The notes beneath the pieces were generated by a model. It made no database searches, was not told the DNA's origin, and saw only the letters and a program-made list of their open reading frames with translations. Source: Palaemon carinicauda (taxonomy: Eukaryota; Arthropoda; Malacostraca; Decapoda; Palaemonidae). From it: a DNA stretch of 64,000 bases. The translations under genes and the position numbers were made by a program. This document shows, in pieces, positions 55,250-64,000 of this stretch (position 1 is its first letter; each line of letters starts with the position of its first letter). The stretch covers positions 89,631,883 to 89,695,882 of the forward strand of contig NC_090751.1 in assembly GCF_036898095.1 (NCBI RefSeq), in the 5' to 3' direction.

Positions 55250-55660
55250 TTTCTCGCAAACGAGAGGGAAGTTCTCCCGAAGGAGATCGCCTAAGCAAGC
55301 TTTCTCCCAGCTCTATGGGAATAAAGCGTAGGCGTAAAAAATCTCTCTCGCGAACGAGAGTGAAGTCCTCCCGAAGAAGGACATCGCCTAAAACAAGCTT
55401 TCTCCCAGCTCTATGGGAAAAAAACATAGGCGTAAGAAACTCTCCCGAACGAGAGAGAAGTCCTCCCGAAGGAGGACATTGCCTAAGGCAAGCTTTCTCC
55501 CAGCTCTATGGGAAAAAAGCGTAGGCGTGAAAAATCTCTCTCGCGAACGAGAGAGAAGTCATCCCGCAAGAGGACATAGCCTAAGTAAAGCTTTCTCCCA
55601 GCTCTATGGGAAAAAAGCATATGCGTAAGCAAAAATCACTCTCCCTCTTTCTCACGAGAG
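55250..55660 (-). repeat. About 97-bp tandem repeat, four copies
   Basis: CAGCTCTATGGGAAAAAA recurs with starts at 55,311, 55,409, 55,504 and 55,602 (spacings 98, 95 and 98). Each is preceded by GCTTTCTCC and followed by a CTCTC...GAACGAGAG hairpin and a CCTCCCGAAGGAGG palindrome. Each unit can thus fold into two small stem-loops. Both strands have incidental open frames. It lies where gag would begin in this element. Confidence 0.85.
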
Positions 55661-56286
55661 AGAGAAGTTACCCTCGAAGGAGGAACACCAAGTTGAAGGT
55701 TGACAGCAAATGTTACCTCGTAACGAGGGCAGTTCACGAGCTACCACGTGTTCTACGTTGCTGTTACCTGTGAAAAAAAAGGAAGTTGTTATCAATTACA
55801 ATTCATGCTCCGTTGCACAAAATACACTATTCGGGGAATAAGTCACCTTCCTTGTAAGATAATTCCTCCAAAGGGAACAGAACTGTTATAAACTTTTATT
55901 CTGTAATGAAACAAACATACGGCATTGTTGAGAACCTGCCGAATGACAACTCCCTTATGGCGGAGGCAGTTGGATACGATGTCAACAGCAATTAAAGTTA
56001 CACGTATCTAACAACATATACAGTATTCCATTTTACATATATACACTCATATATATGTAAGAAAATGAAAACACTCAAGAAAAAGAAATAAACGAAAACA
56101 TCAAGGCAAGTCTTTGCGGGAGAGAAGGACAGCATGTCCATCCTCTACCGAGCCAAAGAGTAAAGTGGTTACTAGGCCAAGAGGTGTGAGTGAGTGGGGT
56201 AGCCAGTCTACCCCAACCCCCACTCGCTAACTAGCGGATGGGGTAGTTATCCCTCACTAAAAATATCATGGCTCGTCTTTCAGCTG

Positions 56287-58398
56287 TAATATATACATAC
56301 ATACATATACCAAGGCAGTTCCCCCAATTTTGGGGGGTAGCCGACATCAACAAATGAAACAAAACAAAAAAGGGGACCTCTACTCTCTACGGTCCTCCAG
56401 CCTAACAAGGGACTCAACCGAGTTCAGCTGGTACTGCTAGGGTGCCACAGCCCACCCTCCCACATTATCCACCACAGATGAAGCTTCATAATGCTGAATC
56501 CCCTACTGTTGCTACCTCCGCGGTCATCTAAGGCATCGGAGGAAGCAGCAGGGCCTACCGGAACTGCGTCACAATCGCTCGCCATTCACTCCTATTTCTA
56601 GCACGCTCTCTTGCCTCTCTCACATCTATCCTCCTATCACCCAGAGCTTTCTTCACTCCATCCATCCACCCAAACCTTGGCCTTCCTCTTGTACTTCTCC
56701 CATCAACTCTTGCATTCATCCCCTTCTTTAGCAGACAGCCATTTTCCATTCTCTCAACATGGCCAAACCACCTCAACACATTCATATCCACTCTAGCTGC
56801 TAACTCATTTCTTACACCCATTCTCACCCTCACCACTTCGTTCCTAACCCTATCTACTCGAGATACACCAGCCATACTCCTAAGATACTTCATCTCAAAC
56901 ACATTCAATTTCTGTCTCTCCATCACTTTCATTCCCCACAACTCCGATCCATACATCACAGTTGGTACAATCACTTTCTCATATAGAACTCTCTTTACAT
57001 TCATTCCCAACCCTCTGTTTTTTACTACTCCCTTAACTGCCCCCAACACTTTGCAACCTGCATTCACTCTCTGATGTACATCTGCTTCCACTGCACCATT
57101 TGCTGCAACAACAGACCCCAAGTACTTAAACTGATCCACCTCCTCAAGTAACTCTCCATTCAACATGACATTCAACCTTGCACCACCTTCCCTTCTCGTA
57201 CATCTCATAACCTTACTCTTACCCACATTAACTCTCAACTTCCTTCTCTCACACACTCTTCCAAATTCTGTCACTAATCGGCCAAGCTTCTCTTCTGTGT
57301 CTGCAACCATTACAGTATCATCCGCAAACAACAACTGATTTACCTCCCATTCATGGTCATTCTCGTGTACCAGTTTTAATCCTCGTCCAAGCACTCGAGC
57401 ATTCACCTCTTTCACCACTCCATCAACAAACAAGTTAAACAACCACGGTGACATCAAACATCCCTGTCTCAGCCCCTCTCTCACCGGAAACCAATCACTC
57501 ACTTCATTTCCTATACTAACACATGCTTTACTACCATTGTAGAAACTTTTCACTGCTTGCAACAACTTTCCACCAACTCCATATAACCTCATCACATTCC
57601 ACATTGCTTTCCTATCAACTCTATCATACGCTTTCTCCAGATCCATAAACGCAACATACACCTCCTTACCTTTTGCAATATATTTCTCGCATGTCTGCCT
57701 TACTGTAAAAATCTGATTCATACAACCCCTACCTCTTCTAAAAACACCCTGTATTTCTAAGATTGCATTCTCTGTTTTATCCTTGATCCTATTAATCATT
57801 ACTCTACCATACACTTTTCCAACTACGCTTAACAAACTAATACCTCTTGAATTACAACACTCATGCGCATCTCCCTTGCCCTTATACTGTATAGTGGTAC
57901 AATACATGCACAAACCCTATCTACTGGTACCATTGACAACACAAAACACATATTAAACAATCTCACCAACCATTCAAGTACAGTCACATCCCCTTCCTTC
58001 AACATCTCAGCTCTCACACCATCCATCCCAGATGCTTTTCCTACTCTCGTTTCATCTAGTGCTCTCCTCACTTCACCTATTGCAATCTCTCTCTCATTCT
58101 CATCTCCCATCACTGGCACCTCAACACCTGCAACAGAAATTATATCTGCCTCCCTATTATCCTCAACATTCAGTAAACTTTCAAAATATTCCACCCATCT
58201 TTTCCTTGCCTCCTCTCCTTTTAACAACCTCCCATTTCCATCTTTCACTGTCTCTTCAATTCTTGAGCCAGCCTTCCTTACTCTCTTCACTTCTTTCCAA
58301 AACTTCTTATTCTCTTCATATGAATGACCCAATCCCTGACCCCACCTCAGGTCACCTGTCCTCTTTGCCTCACGTACCTTGCGCTTTACTTATCTATA
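56287..58398 (-). mobile_element. RTE-like LINE copy 2, inserted in the right ITR
   Basis: Its 3' end is a TATG/ATAC tail at 56,287-56,310 and the 5' end is truncated near 58,398. It splits the right ITR of the 45.6-kb element: the ITR runs to CAGCT at 56,285 and resumes at 58,399 with GTAATACCC. GTAATA is found at both edges, a candidate 6-bp target duplication, with about 9 bp of ITR (the GCGCCGAAA segment) missing. It is nearly the same sequence as the copy at 15.9-17.5 kb but without the 390-bp duplication. Confidence 0.85.
56555..58332 (-). pseudogene. LINE ORF2 (RT), 5'-truncated, one frameshift
   Basis: 58,332-57,830 holds the linker before RT (WVEYFESLLN, VGKASGMDGVRAEML, CIVPLY). 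A frame change follows, and 57,913-56,555 (452 codons) carries YKGKGD, CNSRGISLLSVVGKVYGRV, FMDLEKAYDRVDR, GLRQGCLMSPWLFNLFVD, LLFADDTVMVAD (catalytic FADD intact), FKYLGSVV and the C-terminal LRWFGHVERMENG. The endonuclease is missing. The FADD box and the RW-GHV-RM C-terminus are typical of the RTE/BovB type, but CR1-like alternatives are possible. Confidence 0.82.
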
Positions 58399-58447
58399 GT
58401 AATACCCTATTATAAATAGCGAAGGTTTGTATCTGTGTCGGAACAAC

Positions 58448-59819
58448 TATCTGTTTAACAGACCCACCTCAAATTATTAAAAGTAATCAAAAAGGAAAAA
58501 AATAAGTAGTACCTAAATTACTGTTTCCACCAACTTTAAACCTATAAAATAGTAAATAATATCCTGAATGCACCAATGTTTCAACCAAATGTGACCCTTT
58601 TTTTTTGTGAGTAAACAAAAAACAAAAATCTTGAAAATAGAAAATTAACAGAGTTTTTAAATTCCCAATACCATCTACTTTAACAAGAAAAAAAATACTT
58701 GTCAACCATTAGTAAATTTCTTTGCTCAACAATGCAAAGATATCTATTCAATGTTATTTAATAAGGCTAACCAAATTAGGCTAAATAATCATGCAATACT
58801 ACATATTCACCATCATAGATAACCAAACAACAGTACTCAATATGGTTCTTTAGAAAATAATTTTTCTCTAAATCATGCAATTTAGTAAATTACTAAAGAT
58901 TATTTTTCATATAAAAGATATGAAAAAAGGAGACTCAACAACCAAAAAACACACACTAATTAAATTCAATCATTAGAACATTATAAAAAATGCTTCATTA
59001 CATAGAAATACTGTACCAATGACTTTCCAAATAAGCAAATGGTGAAAAAGTAAATATCTTCTATTGCAATTACTTCTCAAGATCTTTCCTTATTTAAATT
59101 ATAAGTATACCCTGACCATACAATCAAATGATAGACTCGGTGGTGATAAAAAAAGACCTACGCATATCTTGAAAAGCAATTCAAAACTACTCAAAGAGAC
59201 AAAACTAGCTGAAATGTTAAAGAACATTCTGCTACATCTTGGTTATTTCATCTACAAGTCCAAATCACACATACCATAACAAGGCTTCAGGCTAAAATCG
59301 ACCATGTAAAGGGCAGCCAAAATAAAAGATGATATTTCTTCCCAAGGAAAGGAGTAAAGTTCAACAATATTTCCATATTCTAATCCAACAGTTTACCCAG
59401 ACCACAGAGTTGACTTTATCAATTTCAACAAAGGTATTGTAATAAGGGATGATTTTAAATATAAATATTATGTTATATAAGAAATATGCAACGCAAAAAG
59501 AAATTATTGACCAGAATGATGACTATACTTGTTGCTTAAAAGCCAGTTTCTTTACAGATAGAGGGAAATTTTATTCTCTAAGATATAAATCTTTAACAGA
59601 TAATCATCTATTGTGCTTAACAATGCCTTGATACTTTAACTGAAGGAATATTGAGGATAAAAAGTAAGCCCTGAGTCTAAAATTCTAACCCAGGGGTCTG
59701 GTTGAAATATATTTTACCCATAAACGCAAAATACAAAATGCACCATGAACTCTGGCCGCCCTTTATATATAAAGATTGGAAGAACCCTGCGTTTAACACT
59801 TCTGAGATTGTATCCCTAC
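58448..59819. other. BRD8 intron sequence, no feature seen
   Basis: AT-rich with short homopolymers; nothing recognised up to the donor of the 59.8-kb candidate exon. Confidence 0.5.
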
Positions 59820-59977
59820 CTGCCTTCGACTCTTCTTTTACTTCACAATTCCCCTCTTTTTCTTCCACTCCTCCTACTCCTCCTCCTTTCCCAACACCTT
59901 CACTCCCATCATCCTTCTCAACCACTTCCATGGATGGTCTACAAGATGATTTCTCTACAAAATCAGGAGGGGGATAA
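59820..59977 (-). CDS. BRD8: Candidate BRD8 exon (acidic/Gly-rich)
   Basis: A 158-bp segment lies between a modest acceptor (TCAAAG before 59,977) and a good donor (GCAG|GTAGGG). It encodes YPPPDFVEKSSCRPSMEVVE, then KDDGSEGVGKGGGVGGVEEK and a Glu/Lys-rich end. It ends in phase 1, which fits the 43.8-kb exon (G+AG giving Glu). Its start needs two bases from the preceding exon, whereas the 60.1-kb candidate ends with one if the GGTTCGT donor is used. A GTGTCC donor two codons later there would restore phase. Plausible by composition and junctions, but not proven. Confidence 0.5.
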
Positions 59978-60141
59978 CTTTGACAATTGCAGATATGATT
60001 CCAAAGAACATTAAAAATAACATAGAAGTGATAATTTTTACACTAGACATCACAATTAAATGTAAAACATATATCACATTGAACAACAGCTAGTGATACA
60101 AAAGGAGCATGTACAGTCAAAATACACAGCTGGACACGAAC

Positions 60142-60253
60142 CTTGTTTGATGTCTGTAACAATCTCTACAGATGACCCACAGCCACTACTTTTACCATCT
60201 TGGCTACAACTTTTAGTATCTTTATCTTGTTTGATAGGAGACAACAATTTTTC
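60142..60253 (-). CDS. BRD8: Candidate BRD8 exon (Lys/Ser-rich)
   Basis: A 112-bp segment follows a strong acceptor (TTTTGCAG before 60,253), open only in phase 0; the other two frames contain stops. It encodes EKLLSPIKQDKDTKSCSQDG, then KSSGCGSSVEIVTDIKQ. Its donor is weak: CAAG|GTTCGT (phase 1, joining directly to the 43.8-kb exon) or TTC|GTGTCC (phase 2, joining to the 59.8-kb exon). No domain is visible; the match to BRD8 rests on position and charge. Confidence 0.5.
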
Positions 60254-60734
60254 CTGCAAAAGACATATACAATAATCATTGTGGGAATGTGCAACATTAA
60301 TTTTAATAAAATGCAAACTTTATTATTGAAATCTAATTATTTCAATTCTTATTCAATATTCAAGTGCTTATCTACTCCAGGAATCAGCTTTCAAAAAGAA
60401 AATAAATGGAAAAGAAAGTTTATTCTGTATTCAAATAACCTGCCTACAAATTAACAACTCCCTATAAACATGTCAATACTTTAACAGTGATGCTGGTGCA
60501 TTTCTTACTTATGTCCAAAGTCAACTATAAAGGGAGGAGGTGGGAGGTTATCTATAGATACTGATAAGTATAGAAAAAGAAAATCCATGAAAAATCTGCC
60601 TTCTTTAATAAATCCAACACCATCTTTTTTTCCCATCATTATCCCCACATTTAGGGGCTGGTTGCCTGATGCGCCTTCTCCAATAACTTCTATCAAAGGA
60701 ATCCTCTTCCACCAAACCTGTTCTCTCTATATCA
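60254..60734. other. BRD8 intron sequence, no feature seen
   Basis: AT-rich; the small minus-strand frame near 60.6 kb has no splice-consistent ends and no recognised similarity. Confidence 0.4.
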
Positions 60735-60930
60735 TCCTTCATCTATCTCGCCATCTAATTCCCTGAATCCCTCTCTATCTTCTCTCCCTAACAGCTTCCT
60801 TTCAAGCCCTCCTCATTTCCTCCCCACCATACTTCCTCAACACATGCCCACACCATCGCAGTCTTGACACTCCTATCACCTCAGTAATTTTTACTACACC
60901 TGCCATTCTTCTTATTTCATCACCATGTTC
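60735..60930 (-). pseudogene. LINE C-terminal remnant
   Basis: The minus strand reads RMAGVVKITEVIGVSRLRWC, then GHVLRKYGGEE, then, after stops, GIRWRDR. LRWCGHVLRK is the same RW-GHV-R signature as in the RTE-like copies, but the flanking sequence differs, so it is another LINE lineage. About 195 bp, several stops. Confidence 0.6.
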
Positions 60931-61533
60931 ATATGCTAATCACCACAGTTAGTTATATGGAAGGATACTGATAGATACATGTGGGTTCGTTAAAGCAACA
61001 TGAATGTAATCACAGACTATAAAGTAAAAGAAAATTTCCTGAATGCGTCTTGTGTGATTCAATCTTCTGCAACCTATACAGTAACCCTACATACCGTAAC
61101 AACCTTTGACTGGTGAACTTTCACAGACGTGAATGTGTGTAAATTACAAACAGACGATGTTTGACACCTAATATTGGATATTAAGTAGACAAGGAAGTCT
61201 CTTGATTATGAATACAAAATTTTGCCCCTTGATTCCTTTAGGTGGAACTTAAGGGGTCTCCTCCCAAGGCAAGAATGAAGAATGAATTTTGTCAAAGAAG
61301 TTATAGTGGACAGAAGACTCATCCACCTGCTGGTAGGAATTGACTGATTCTAGAAAGGAGTCAATTCTCCTCTCAAATGGAGAAGATCCAAAAGTGAAAT
61401 GAATCTATTATCTTTAAGTAACCATGAAGTTAGAATGAACTACAACCTCATCGGATTGACTAGAATACCCAGGTTCAAAATTCTTCCTTTAGTATACAAA
61501 CCTTTGGTACTTTCTCAAATGCTGATGGATAGG

Positions 61534-61673
61534 GACATGAAATCATGCAAGACACATCTAGAGATACCATCTAATTGTTCCTATGAACTGCCGAGAAAAC
61601 TGTGACATGAAATTACACAAGATACATCTATAGATACCATCCAATTGTTCCTATGAACTGCCAAGAAATCTGT
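61534..61673. repeat. 70-bp tandem duplication, diverged
   Basis: The unit starting GACATGAAAT at 61,534 recurs at 61,604 with roughly eight differences; both copies share ACCAT, AATTGTTCCTATGAACTGCC and AAGAAA-like ends. The surrounding 61.2-61.86 kb sequence has a slightly coding-like look on the plus strand, but I could not assign it. Confidence 0.75.
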
Positions 61674-61979
61674 GGAATCTGTCTCCACGAACACCCTGGA
61701 TTAAAAACTTGTTCAGGTTGGAGACATCCAAGATTGGTCCTCAACTTCCTGACGTATTCGGCACTACGAAGAAATGACTGTATGAACCCAGGTCAGAAGT
61801 TACTTTCTCAGTGGTTTACTTTATTAATAGATTCTCCACTTTATGCTAAGAAGTAAATGACTTGTTGGGTTCTTTGTATTGTAAACAAATGGTTTCTGTC
61901 ATTGAATCAAATATTCATTTATTTATTTTATACTATAATTGTTATTATTGTCTTCCACTGTTTTGGGGTAGAGTTCTCT

Positions 61980-62265
61980 TGCTTGAGGGTACACTTGGGC
62001 ACACTATTCTATCTTATTTCTCTTCCTCTTGTGTTTTTTTTAAGTTTTTATAGTTTACAGTATATAGGAAAGATTCATTTCAATGTTGTTACTGTTCTTA
62101 AAATATTTTATTTTCATTGTTAATTACTTGTCTTATAAGTCTGTTTATTTCCTTATTTCCTTTCCTCACTGGACTATTTTCCATGTTGGAGCCCTTGGTC
62201 TTATAGCATCCTGCTTTTCCAACTAGGACTGTAGCCTAGCAGTAATAATGATGATGATAATGATA
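61980..62265 (-). repeat. Dispersed repeat, inverted copy of 11.54-11.72 kb
   Basis: Reverse complement of the 11.5-kb repeat over the words CTACAGTCCTAGTTGG, GGCTCCAACATGGAAA, AGTCCAGTGAGGAAAGGAAA, with an ATT/ATC simple tail at 62,235-62,270. The copy extends further on its left (TTAAAATATTTTATTT). Confidence 0.6.
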
Positions 62266-64000
62266 ATAATATCCTAGCATGCTTTGTCCTTCCTTTGAGG
62301 AATAAAGCTCTCTATACTCAGTAAAACCCATAAGGACAGAGCTGATATAGAGCTCTAGAAACATGTGGAATGAGCAGTTAGGAACCAGGAACACAAACAA
62401 AGGTTGTCAGAGCTGTTACAGTTCAAACGATAGGCCATTTATCTATGGTAAGAGTTTGTCTTTGATCATACTTGGTATTTGGTACAATGTTAACTGGACT
62501 GTTCATCAAATTCAAGGAAGAGATATTGATAGGGATTTGTGAAATTTCATAGGGCCTTATAACTTTTTTCTCAGATTATTGCGTATGTTTATTTTGTTCG
62601 AAGATGTACTGTCACCAACATTGTAACACTTGCTGTCAAGTGAGATTAACAATTCTGATGTTCTGTTGTCATAAGCAGACTGTACAGTTTGTCTCTAATG
62701 GTTATCTACTGTATACTATACTACTGATTATGATACAATGTAGTTAAGTAGCAAGATATTTTATTTTCTCAATTATAGTTTGCCATTTAGTTTTTTTTTT
62801 CTGAATACAATTACCACCTCTCATTTTCACATAGGCTAAAGCCTCTTTCTTAACTTGATGTGTATACTGTTCCTGATTGCCCAGACAATACCAGGAGAAA
62901 ACAACATACAAAAGGAAGGCTATAGGAGAACCCACTAAAGGAGGATCCTTTGCTAGAGGTAAGCAACAGCCTTTCTTGAGAACCTACAGAACCAATGACT
63001 GGTTACAAATACTCCCAGTGATGCAATTAGTAACATCCTACCAGTACTTTAGTGTTTGTAAACTCAGTGATAGCTTGTTAACCATTGTAGATTTATCATA
63101 GGATTTAACTTAAGGTCTCGATTGGGTAGTCATAGTCAACAGCTGGTAAGTTTTAAGGCTTGGTAGGGCTCTTAGCAACATGAGCTCTTGCTACTTGTGC
63201 TAATATTTTCATTTGTCCTTTGCTTGCAACTTGCTACAAGATCAGCTATACAGTAGTTTCACACTGTCGAAGACAGGACCAAAAGTCGAATCAAGAAGGA
63301 GACACTTCAGCTCACCAAAAACTGACTTCCTCATAAAGGAAAAATGTTGCTTTCTTCTCTTCAATACCAAATAAGAGAAAGTGTTGACCACCTTGATTAA
63401 TGGAGTTCACAACTGTGAACCAAGCAGTTTGGTTTCAGGAGGTAATAATGACATCACAATAGAAATAATTAACCATATGACCACTGAGGAATTTCCAAAG
63501 GAAAGTTTCTTTGATTCTCTTTCAATATACAGTACAGTCCTGATATATACATGTTCTTATTATAAGATGCCCCTTTCATGCAATCACTATTTTTAAAAAA
63601 TAAATTTTCTGTATCTGCAAAGCTGTTCAAAGTCAAGCACTACAAAATGTATCAAATCTATTGTCTTTTTAAGTATATTGGTAGCCCTAAATACGGTGAT
63701 TTATAATAAATGTTACAAAACAATATTAACATTACATCTTAATAACATAATTTCATAATAAATAGACTATTTAAGGATAAAATTCCACATCAACAATGAA
63801 ATCAACTGTTAACTGTGCAAGTCCAGCTGACAAAATGTAAACAGAATTGTGGTTACATTCTTGGCAATCTTTATCTTTCTCCAACCTTTCGATAATTTTA
63901 ATGGTAGTGTTAATGATGGTATATTATAGCATTATTTTTGTTTAGTACAGTATATATAAAAGCTTTATTTTTCCCTTCGGGCGTTCAAGGTTTTCACGAG
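62266..64000. other. Probable BRD8 intron, no feature seen
   Basis: AT-rich to the window edge. No exon with convincing splice sites, and no recognised repeat ends. The N-terminal half of BRD8, including its SANT-like region, must lie further right. Confidence 0.4.

Larger units (their letters stand above)
45588..58447 (-). mobile_element. Decayed DIRS-type element carrying two nested transposons
   Basis: The left ITR (45,588-45,800, beginning AATTTGGAAATAATTTGTAT) pairs with 56,135-56,286 plus 58,398-58,447. The right arm is split by a LINE. An ICR lies at 45,838-45,940. Recombinase and post-RNase H remnants lie in the left half, and long tandem repeats occupy the part where gag would be expected. 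A DNA transposon is nested at 51,061-54,705. Without the two inserts the element is about 7.1 kb. It fills most of the 16-kb intron between the 43.8 and 59.8 kb exons, sense to BRD8. Confidence 0.85.

Noticed and set aside
55222..55628. Plus-strand Arg/Ser-rich repeats resembling an RS-domain protein
   Set aside because: They arise from the 97-bp hairpin repeat and lie antisense within a DIRS-type element; no conserved domain.
58032..58415. Plus-strand Leu/Ser/His-rich ORFs over the LINE
   Set aside because: Antisense shadows of the LINE ORF.

Overview
This is a stretch of a large, repeat-rich animal genome. Gene structure (spliced exons in multi-kilobase AT-rich introns), DIRS-type retrotransposons, RTE-like LINEs, a Tigger/pogo remnant and tRNA-derived SINEs all point to a metazoan. 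The mix of repeats resembles decapod crustaceans; that assignment is inference and I cannot name a species. I saw no prokaryotic, organellar or CRISPR-like features.

The one host gene is on the minus strand and spans most of the window. It is the 3' part of a BRD8 homologue (bromodomain subunit of the NuA4/TIP60 acetyltransferase complex). Six exons, from about 43.8 kb down to a stop codon at 6,889, join in phase without conflict. They encode an acidic/lysine-rich linker, one bromodomain split over two exons, and a basic C-terminal tail. Two more candidate exons lie near 60 kb. The 5' part of the gene is beyond the right edge.

Almost everything else is mobile DNA in the introns of this gene. 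The main players are tyrosine-recombinase (YR) retrotransposons of the DIRS order. Four have inverted terminal repeats (ITRs) plus an internal complementary region (ICR) that joins the complements of the two outer ends: 19.1-23.4 kb (decayed), 28.6-34.5 kb (mostly complete, catalytically dead), 37.0-43.5 kb (near-intact, ITRs identical over about 150 bp) and 45.6-58.4 kb (decayed, with two later insertions). A short ITR-bounded derivative lies at 13.65-15.43 kb. Partial elements lie at 1-5.5, 26.4, 27.4-28.3 and 34.9-35.5 kb. Every one whose direction can be read is in the sense orientation of BRD8.

The 45.6-58.4 kb element carries two nested insertions. One is a 3.6-kb DNA transposon with about 230-bp terminal inverted repeats and a 3-bp CAA duplication. 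It encodes a decayed protein set with a PIN/XPG-nuclease-like motif series and is tentatively Academ-like. The other is a 5'-truncated RTE-like LINE inside the right ITR. A second LINE copy at 15.9-17.5 kb contains a near-perfect 390-bp tandem duplication. The DNA transposon and the exceptionally clear DIRS end/ICR structures are the most interesting items here.
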